Of a DNA stretch of 64,000 nt, positions 56,817 to 64,000 are shown piece after piece (position 1 is the first letter of the stretch; each line of letters begins with the position of its first letter). Under the pieces are notes generated by a model, which saw only the letters and a program-made list of their open reading frames with translations, was not told the origin of the DNA and did no database searches. The position numbers and the translations under genes are program-made. This DNA comes from Brachycybe producta. Its lineage: Eukaryota > Arthropoda > Diplopoda > Playtdesmida > Andrognathidae. The stretch is from contig JAUPFP010000010.1 in the NCBI GenBank assembly GCA_036925085.1, positions 1,977,688-2,041,687 of the forward strand. The letters are read 5' to 3'.

Positions 56817-57598
56817 AGTGGTTTTATTTAAAAAAAATGTGACTAATCAATTACTGTGATTGTTTTTTTTTTTGTGGTTTAAAATTACATTTAACTTTAT
56901 AAGTGCAAGATAATTAATAAGACCAAAACTGTTATGCAAATAAATATTAAAAACATGTAAATTGTTTTTTTTTAAATTGTATGTTTTTTGCAAACATAAG
57001 AAGGAAAAAAAACAAGAATGCCAAATATGCAAGAAAATGGTTAAATCTGTAGAAATGTGCAAATCAAAAAAGCGTTTTAAAGAAATAAGTGAAACTAAGC
57101 AAGTTTTAATGGAAATTTTCAAAAAAAGTATGCAATGTCTGCATTGTTACACATGTGGTATTTAAACTGCTTATTGTTGCACATATATAGGTTGGAACCA
57201 TATGATGATTATGGGTTTTATGATAACTTTTGGCCTAATTAATAGTTCGATGCAAATCTGCATAAAATATACAATGGACGGCATACAAGGTGGGAGGGAC
57301 TGCCAGACTGGAATATTTTTTCATGTTCAAAAAAATGAATTGTTATGCTAATCTAGACGCATGTACTGCATATGCAATATATGTCTAATTCCAGTATGCA
57401 ATAAATACAATTTTATTGAAAGTCTACATGATAGTTTGTAGAAAAACAAATTATTAAAATTTATTTTTAAATTTACCACTTCAAATGAATACTCTGTCGG
57501 CCCATTTACAAATAAAGATTGAGTATCCCCAGAGTAAAATAAGGGCGTATTCCATTAGACAAGAATCGTTCTCATTGGACAATAAACGGTGTCCTCTG
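56817..57598. other. Intergenic DNA between PSME3 and EAF
   Basis: AT-rich. Two ~70-90-codon frames on opposite strands at 56847-57165 are lysine/asparagine-rich chance frames. No element was recognised. Confidence 0.55.
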
Positions 57599-57619
57599 CA
57601 TATCGATATGATCGATATG
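57599..57619 (+). promoter_or_regulatory. CATATCGATATG palindrome upstream of EAF
   Basis: A perfect 12-bp palindrome followed directly by ATCGATATG, centred about 120 bp before the EAF start codon. The ATCGAT core resembles the DRE (TATCGATA) element of insect housekeeping promoters. An inverted CCAAT box (CATTGGACAAT) lies about 20 bp further upstream. Confidence 0.45.
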
Positions 57620-57726
57620 TGAGCTGAGTATTTTCATTCATTTCCGTGAAATGTAATCAGAAGACGACGACGTTGGTTGTGTCAAATGTATCATATGTTT
57701 TTTCTAGGCATATTTATATGATAATA

Positions 57727-59556
57727 ATGGCAGAGGGAAGGTTATCGTTGGGTACAGAAGTAAGGCGACTTCGACTGGGAGAAAGTTTCTCCAAAGGGAG
57801 CACCAAGAACTTCCACACATTTCGTTGTAAACTAAACTTCCATATTTCTTAACTTAACCTACATTTTGTTCCATTTACTTTTGAGCCCCTAAAGGCATTT
57901 CTCTCTTTATCTCTCTTTAATTAAAACTATATAAATAGATGACTTCAAACCTGCATCGATGGACACCAAGAAAGTGGCTACAGTTGAGATCGGAGCAACA
58001 AACCAGGCAACAGTCACCGTGCCGCACGTCGAAGGATCCGGAACGGCACATACAGTCTTCAAGGGTTCTCGTAAACCGTATACGAAGGAATGCGTCCTCA
58101 TCATTGACAACGTAACCGGAGAGATAGTCCTAGAAAAACTTAACAGTAATGTCCAGTTAAAGAAGACTAGAACGGAAGCGACGAGGAAACAACCGAATGC
58201 TCACTCTCAGAGGCCGTCGACACCCGTCGAAGGAGGAGGAACGGGGAACAGTGCCACATCTCACAGTTCCAAGAGGACGGCGTCGCCACCACACTCGAAA
58301 CACTCCTCACCCGTCCATCACCACCACGGATCACAGACAAGTCTCAGTCCTCCGATTGGTCTCCTCGCAGTCAATCAGAGGAGTCCAGTAAACCAATTGA
58401 GCCCTTCCATGCCTAGCCTCCTTACTCCAAATCTTACTTCAAACAATAACAACAACATTGTGAAAACATCAGTTCCCAGCATGCCAATGTTATTTGGAGG
58501 AGAAGATGAGGAAGAACATCAACAACAACAACAACAAAGTACAAAACTATTTTTTTAAAGAATACCGAAGTAACCGAATTGGCTTTTCTTTAGTTACAGG
58601 TGGCGATGCGAGTGACGCAACGTCGGAGGTCGGTTTCCTTTCTGATTCCTCCAACGACTCCAGTTCCGGTAGTTCTAGTTCAAGTAGCAGTTCCGATTCG
58701 AGTGACAACGAAAACGAAGAAAAAGAAACATCAAACAAAGCGCTCGGTAAACACCTCCTCCCATTGAAGATTGCTAATCTCTCTCTGACTTTTATTTGTG
58801 GTTACTGAGATTGTTTTCTGTTTTGTATGAAATTGTTACAGCACCAATGAAGCTGTCTGTGCCCACAAACAGTCAACAATCATCCAATAGTTTTCCTAGC
58901 ATGCCTCAGTTTAGCCAACTAAGTAAGCGATCTTTTGATGGTCTCTTAATGAACTCAGCTGATTTTGGAACTCCTGATTATTCTGTGTTTCAGAAGAGAG
59001 CAACAATAAGAAGTTGAAAGTTGTGTTAGAAACTAGAACGGGTAGCCGAGTCACTTAATAGTATTTTCATGTTTGACATCTTTCAAAATAAACATTTATA
59101 AACGAAAATACAAAAAAAAAAATATCATCTGTGTAACGTTGCATCATTTTCAAACTGACATGAAAAGTTTATTTTTAATAATATCAACATGAAATTACCA
59201 TTAGCGTGCCTGAATTGTCCCCAAGGACAGCGCGCCATCGCAGTGGTCAATGCTGTGCTCCATAGGCTTTTTTTTTGGAAAAATTGGAAGCAAAACGCCA
59301 AGCAACCGTTTCTTTTTAGTGATTAGTGTTCTCAAAACCGCTGGTGAAGGGGGGGGGGGCATGAAGCCACCTTAAGTGATTTTGCTACTATTCTAGTTTA
59401 TAAAAAAAACACTTTCAAGTTTTCTTTTAATTTTGCTTTTGAAAGACTAGAATAATCAGAAGTTCGAAGGAGGTTCTTTTACACTCATTTTTTGTTTTAT
59501 TTGTTACAGCCGAGGACTTGCAATTGAGCGAATCCGGAAGTGACAGTGACAGTTGA
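57727..59556 (+). CDS. EAF: ELL-associated factor
   Basis: Five exons: 57727-57826, 57939-58538, 58600-58746, 58842-58922, 59510-59556; total 324 aa with phases closing exactly. EAF proteins bind ELL and stimulate RNA polymerase II elongation as part of the super elongation complex in the nucleus. Residues 1-115 form the conserved EAF domain: RLRLGESF, then FHTFRYDFKPASMD, HTVFKGSRKPYTKECVLIID, TGEIVLEKL and KKTRTE. The middle is Ser/Pro/His-rich and disordered. A Ser/Asp/Glu tract in exon 3 is the transactivation region, and the end EDLQLSESGSDSDS matches the family's acidic terminus. The start MAEGRLSLG at 57727 was chosen because the GESF block follows directly. An upstream in-frame ATG at 57646 would add 27 residues without conservation. 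Intron 4 holds a family B MITE. Confidence 0.96.
58979..59454. mobile_element. MITE family B, copy 3, inside EAF intron 4
   Basis: TATTCTGTGTTTCAG at the left and an inverted diverged copy (GAAAGACTAGAATA) at the right, with TGACATCTTTCAAAATAAAC and its reverse inside. About 150 bp of foreign DNA, including a G10 run, sits between the inner arms. It starts 57 bp past the exon 4 donor. Confidence 0.78.
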
Positions 59557-59845
59557 GCTTGTTCAACAAAAATTTCACACAAATGCCGATCAAAAGAAGA
59601 AACAGAAAAGAAGAGAATCTCATAATTCATCGTTCGGCCCAATCTGTTTTGATTTAATTTGCATTTTGTTTATGTGTTAAAACTATCAATTGATTAAATA
59701 TTATATAATTAAAAAAAAATACAAAGGAAATGATTAATCATTGGCACTTATTAAAAATATCTTCCGAGTGAAAAAAAATATCAGCACGATTGACTAAAAA
59801 TATGCATTTTAAATTAATGAAACGTACAATTTAATTGTAGCGAAA

Positions 59846-62784
59846 TCACCTCCGTCCTACAGAGTCGAGCTTTTTCTCTTGCTCCTGCTGCTGAGAGTTG
59901 TAATCGAAAATGAGGGAGGCGAGTTGCGAGCGCGAGGCAAGCCCCTCGGACCACCTGTTAAGGCACTGCTGGTAAGTGTCGCTACCTAGAGACGACTCGC
60001 AGATCTTCATCTGAAACTGAATCCTCAGAGACGGTTCGACGGCACGCATCACATGCAAAGATTTCATGTTTAGAAACATGGCGTAGACGTCGTAGCCGCT
60101 CTTTGCTCTGTGTCTCTTGTCTCTCAAGTCTCGTTCGCTGTGAGCCACGGGAATGTTGTTCACGAGTTTCCTGCCTGAAAAACAAAAAAAAAAAAAAAAT
60201 CCATACGTTACGGTTCGATAAAATGACACGTTCCCGGCTCTTATTCCTAACTCACCCATTAGGTAATCTGAGTTATAGAAGCTGTAGTGATCGAAAGAAT
60301 GCGAGCTAAATTGACCGTGCCGCTTGTGGATCTCGATGGTGCTGGGACGCGGTTCGCTTCGAAACGTCACATCGCCATGATACTGAGCAAAGGGGATCGG
60401 AAAGAATACCTGCCAACCGGCAATTGTATTCATTCTGGCTCGGTTCAAATATTCTTGATGTATCTCCATTCCTGAAAAGATTAGTTTCAATGTTAAGCTT
60501 GTTTTCAAGAGTAAATGCCCCTCGAACTCTTGTTATTCTCTATTTCAGGGCCAAAATTAAGAGAAAGTTGAAAATGTTTTAGAAACTAGAAGGGTAGCCC
60601 AATTACTTAAAAAGTATTTTTCATGTTGATATCTTTCAAAATAAACTTTTTATGTCAGTTTGGAAATGACCAAACTTTAAGCAGTTATATATTTTTTTTA
60701 AAGGTTGCTTTTGATTGAGCTACCCATTCTAGTTTCTATTAATTTTGCTCTTGTTAAGACAGAATAACCATAGTTTGAAAACCATCTTAACAATCTGAAT
60801 TTATTTTAACATAACGACCTGGTTGACACACGAGGAAGAGTGCGTTTGGTGGATATTTCTTGCTGACTAGATCGAGCATTCCAAATTCGCTCTGTACTCC
60901 GTCCACAGTCCTCATGCTGATCCACGATAGTTTCGCACCTTCTGAGTGATACTTGCCATTCAGAGTTTCAACGTCTCCTTTGACCGACCCATGGATGTCA
61001 TCACCACCTCGATCATCTGTGTGATCGTACAGAAACACCAAGATCAACATGGAGTTATCTTGTTTCTCGAGACAAACCCGAGTGAAATCTTGAAGGAACA
61101 CTTTCGCAGCATCCTGATCCACAATGGAGACTGGAAGAACCATGACTAATCTGGTGTTTTCTGTCACATATGGAATCGGAATGAGCTCCACTTTACCGAG
61201 AGGCTTCACGACCTCCGTTCTCCTCGAGACGATCGATCCGACAGAACGTAAATCTCCGAAAACCAAATCTAAGACGTACTCGAGACCACGCAGCGGATCG
61301 AATCGTCGATAAGCATTACTGAATCGTACAAACGTCAGGTCTCGTTCCTTCTCTAAAACATGCGACACGGAAGCATTTACCACCTCGGACAGATCACGTT
61401 TTTCAGATGACGTCAAGTTCCTAACAACGTGATAATCATCATCTGGATAAATGGACGTTTCTGTCAAATAGTCCCAACGAAGAACCGAGAATCTGTCTTT
61501 GGTCTTAAACGGCCTCTGAGTTCCAAGAGGCCACGAGGCGACCTTCATGTCTTCTTCCAAGTATTCGTCAATTTCTGAAATGTCCAATTGCAACGAGGAG
61601 ATCGCGTCGTGCGTCTGTTGCAACTCAATCACGGAGAAGAACAAGTGTAATTTATAATGGTGTTCCTGTAGGGAAATAGAACGAAACGTAAGGGAACCCT
61701 CGACTTCAGGACGCATTCCGATAAATCCCAGTTCAGTACCGAAGTCAAAACCATCCTTGAATTTGTAGGTTTTAAACTCCCGACCCTGTCGTAGACAAAA
61801 GACACAGAATTAGATTTACAAATATACAATAAACACGAACGAGGATCTCACTTGAACGCTTTTCATACAGGTCACATCGATACTACTATGGACACATTTG
61901 CCAATCCGTTCCGTCTCGCCACGTGAATCGTCGATCGTTCGATCGTCAGCGATACAATTTGCAACATTCGCATGAACGGCTCTTAGAACCGAATTACTGA
62001 AGAGTATTCCGCTTTCGAAGTTACAGTACGAAAGATTTTCCACCGATCTCTGTCCCATGTAGACGTCCTCTCGAGCGCTGATGTGGCCGACCAATTCGAC
62101 CAGTTTACGGCCACGAACGTAAGCAGAATCAGAGATCACGAAGAAGAAATCGTAGTCTTTGAGAAAATGAACTCCGATGTAGCGCAAAACTTCGATAGGA
62201 AAATTGTTTCTCGATACTTTGGTTAAAATGGGAATAATTGATGGAGTTTCCTTCGTTCTATCTTTAACATTATTGGACGTTTGTCGAACGAAAACCATCA
62301 AACGGTCAACTTGATGAACCAGCGTCTCGTTGATTGATTGTCCGAGTTCGGAACCTTCTTCGGATATGACGGCTACGAACAACTTGTCTCTGATTCCTAA
62401 TTCGGTAGAGTAGAAACGAGCTCTAAATGGAACCTTCGCCTCCTCTTTCTTTTCCTTGTTTTTCGGAGGGCCGTTCAAGTTCACCAGAGGTTCGTAGTCG
62501 TCGACGACCGACTCCTGTGATTCGCTTTTGGCCATCGGGTTTCTCAGATTAACCGCAGCAGCAGCGGCGGCGGCGGCAGGATCACTTTGAAGCGATCGTC
62601 CCCCGGCAAAGTGTTCGTCCACTGTTCTTTGAAGACATTGGTCGTCGATAAGTGGGAACACAACGAGGCTGAGGGCAATGCCAACTATAACGCCGATCAG
62701 GATTGCCGAACATGAGTTCTGTCTGAACTTTGGAAGCAAAGAGCTAGGACCCTGAAAAGGAACGTTACGTTTAGTATAAAACAT
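59846..62784 (-). CDS. CHPF: Chondroitin polymerizing factor (CHPF-type glycosyltransferase)
   Basis: Four exons on the minus strand: 61852-62784, 60819-61785, 60256-60471, 59846-60174, joining to 814 aa with exact phases. CHPF pairs with chondroitin synthase in the Golgi to build chondroitin chains. Residues ~26-46 (CSAILIGVIVGIALSLVVF) form a type II membrane anchor. A stem follows with a poly-Ala run and an Lys/Glu-rich patch. A GT31-like domain includes RYIGVHFLKDYDFFFVISD and the SYCNFESGILFS block. A C-terminal GT7-like domain includes YRRFDPLRGLEYVLDL, IPIPYVTENTRLVMVLP, VSKKYPPNALF, RARMNTIAGWQVFFPIPF and VMRAVEPSLRIQF. The DYDFFFVISD site lacks a DxD, as expected for the weakly active CHPF group rather than chondroitin synthases. 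The start is uncertain: the ATG at 62784 is followed by CCTTTTCAG|GGTCC, which could be an acceptor for an earlier exon. Tail to tail with EAF (289 bp). Confidence 0.95.
60534..60766. mobile_element. MITE family B, copy 4, in a CHPF intron
   Basis: TATTCTCTATTTCAG at the left and GTTAAGACAGAATA at the right. GTTGATATCTTTCAAAATAA is intact, but the complementary inner arm is lost. It fills most of the intron between exons 2 and 3. Confidence 0.78.
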
Positions 62785-62961
62785 GAAAGATAGTTGGTAA
62801 CGCGGTATGACTTAATCGGTGAAACTAACGAACTGGAAAAATTGATAAAAAAAAGCTGATTTTTGCATAAAATGATAAACATTTCATCAGTTTAAATAAC
62901 AAAATTGCAAGCTTTATAGTAGAAACTTCCATGAAGTCAATGGGACGGTAGGTTTTTGTAT

Positions 62962-63070
62962 GGAACTCATGGGCCTCACAGGCCTGGTGGACTTTTAAGG
63001 AGCCTCTCGGCACTGTGGGCCTTATGAGCTTAGTGGACTGAGCTTACTATAAAATTTTGTGGGGTCGGCC
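62962..63070 (-). repeat. GGCCCA-rich dispersed repeat, copy 3
   Basis: In inverted orientation: GGGCCTCACAGGCCTGGTGG, GTGGGCCTTATGAGC and TATAAAATTTTG, the same words seen in the repeats at 40284 and 41720. Confidence 0.55.
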
Positions 63071-63140
63071 TTCATTTTTTTTTTTTACAAAATGCTTCAT
63101 GTGAAAATAGAGGTAGGCCTATCTTTTCAATTACGTGAAT

Positions 63141-63330
63141 CTAGCCATCAAGCTAAGGCTTCGGAGTTTTGTAGGTTGCGCAGTAAAGCGAAATGGCTGT
63201 ACGAGCTTGTACTCACGGGGTATTTTTTCCATTAGGAGCCACTAGCCTCCAAACTAAGGCTATGGAGCTATTATTACAGATCGCGCCAAAGGCGCGGAAT
63301 AAGGCGAAAAAGCTGTACAATCTGCTGCAT
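63141..63330. repeat. Divergent tandem repeat upstream of CHPF
   Basis: CTAGCCATCAAGCTAAGGCT...AAGCGAAATGGCTGTAC and CTAGCCTCCAAACTAAGGCT...GGCGAAAAAGCTGTAC are about 100 bp apart. They keep a 63-codon frame open (63193-63384) that I do not consider a gene. Confidence 0.5.
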
Positions 63331-63792
63331 GAGACTAAGCGGCTGCCAATGGAAAAAATTTCCCACATCACAACCAGAAAGTGATGATGATCGGTTTTCT
63401 TCTTCTCTTTATAAGAGGGTAAAGCTGTCTAGATGTTATCAAGATCAACTTAATACGTTAATTAAGAGGCAGATGTCATGTGGTTCTTGGAATTGTATGT
63501 TTTATTAATTTCATACGAACCCCCTTCATCATCATTATCCACAGCTGATAGTCAACCGAACGCCAATAAATGAAGATCAGACGTTAATAGCATATCAGAA
63601 GCATAATTCTAAACGAAAACAATTAATAAATCTAATTTATTATGTGAATACATAAAAAGTTACCAGAAAAAAGTTTAAAAAAAAAAACAAAAACAAAAGT
63701 TTCATAACTTACCAAACGCAACAACCTCCATAGAACAGCCAGCCGCAACTATAAGTCGCTAAAACAAATTGCATACTGTAATCGGCACAGGA

Positions 63793-63972
63793 ATCTCTAC
63801 CCAGCAGAAAAATTTTGTTGGTTCCGCCCTCTTATGAGCGACATCCCTTTCTAATTGGTTTGTTACTTGATCAGACGTCTTGTGCCCCGCTCTTTGCAAT
63901 TTCTAATTGGTTGCTATTTTGTTTGACGTTCCTAGAAGGGCGGGACCAAAAAGTTTACTGCTGGGCAGAGAT
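63793..63972. mobile_element. MITE family D, copy 5
   Basis: 180 bp with inverted ends ATCTCTACCCAGCAG / CTGCTGGGCAGAGAT and AAATTTTGTTGGTTCCGCCC with its complement. The centre has two TTCTAATTGGTT words, as in the other copies. Confidence 0.85.
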
Positions 63973-64000
63973 GCCTGAGCAACGGCCCTTACACTAGCGT

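Noticed and set aside
1..64000. CRISPR arrays, bacterial operons, riboswitches
   Set aside because: The DNA is clearly eukaryotic; no regularly spaced repeats or Shine-Dalgarno-led gene runs.

Overview
This window is nuclear DNA from an invertebrate animal. It is AT-rich, its genes have introns, and it is packed with microsatellites, short inverted-repeat transposons and transposon relics. Four genes (an M-Ras GTPase, the PA28-gamma proteasome activator, an ELL-associated factor and a chondroitin polymerizing factor) mark it as metazoan. The phylum cannot be fixed from the sequence alone.

Layout. 1-7 kb is non-coding apart from one candidate first coding exon on the minus strand (4611-4925). 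7059-17320 is a young LTR retrotransposon with 686-bp LTRs that differ at one base seen by eye and a 4-bp target duplication. It encodes a 793-aa Gag-protease but no reverse transcriptase, RNase H or integrase. Where pol would be expected it has a 1.5-kb gap full of hairpins, then an intact 725-aa ORF that I do not recognise. 17-53 kb is almost entirely introns or intergenic DNA with about twenty small inverted-repeat elements, a mariner-like relic, a non-LTR fragment and tRNA-derived SINE heads. The only coding signal there is one exon resembling the RIAM/lamellipodin/MIG-10 N-terminus (30467-30608, minus).

53-63 kb is a compact gene cluster. M-Ras (minus) and PSME3 (plus) are head to head, EAF (plus) follows PSME3, and CHPF (minus) is tail to tail with EAF. 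Exon-intron structures were built by hand from GT/AG sites, and reading phases close exactly for PSME3, EAF and CHPF. The M-Ras CAAX exon was not found. The four genes act in unrelated processes (Ras signalling, nuclear proteasome activation, transcription elongation, Golgi glycosaminoglycan synthesis), so their proximity looks like ordinary linkage.

The best candidate for an undescribed system is the LTR element. It is a recently moved, pol-less element carrying gag-protease plus an orphan ORF, with an unusually structured leader, intercistronic region and 3' UTR and repeated CCACGTGG octamers. It most likely depends on another element for pol.
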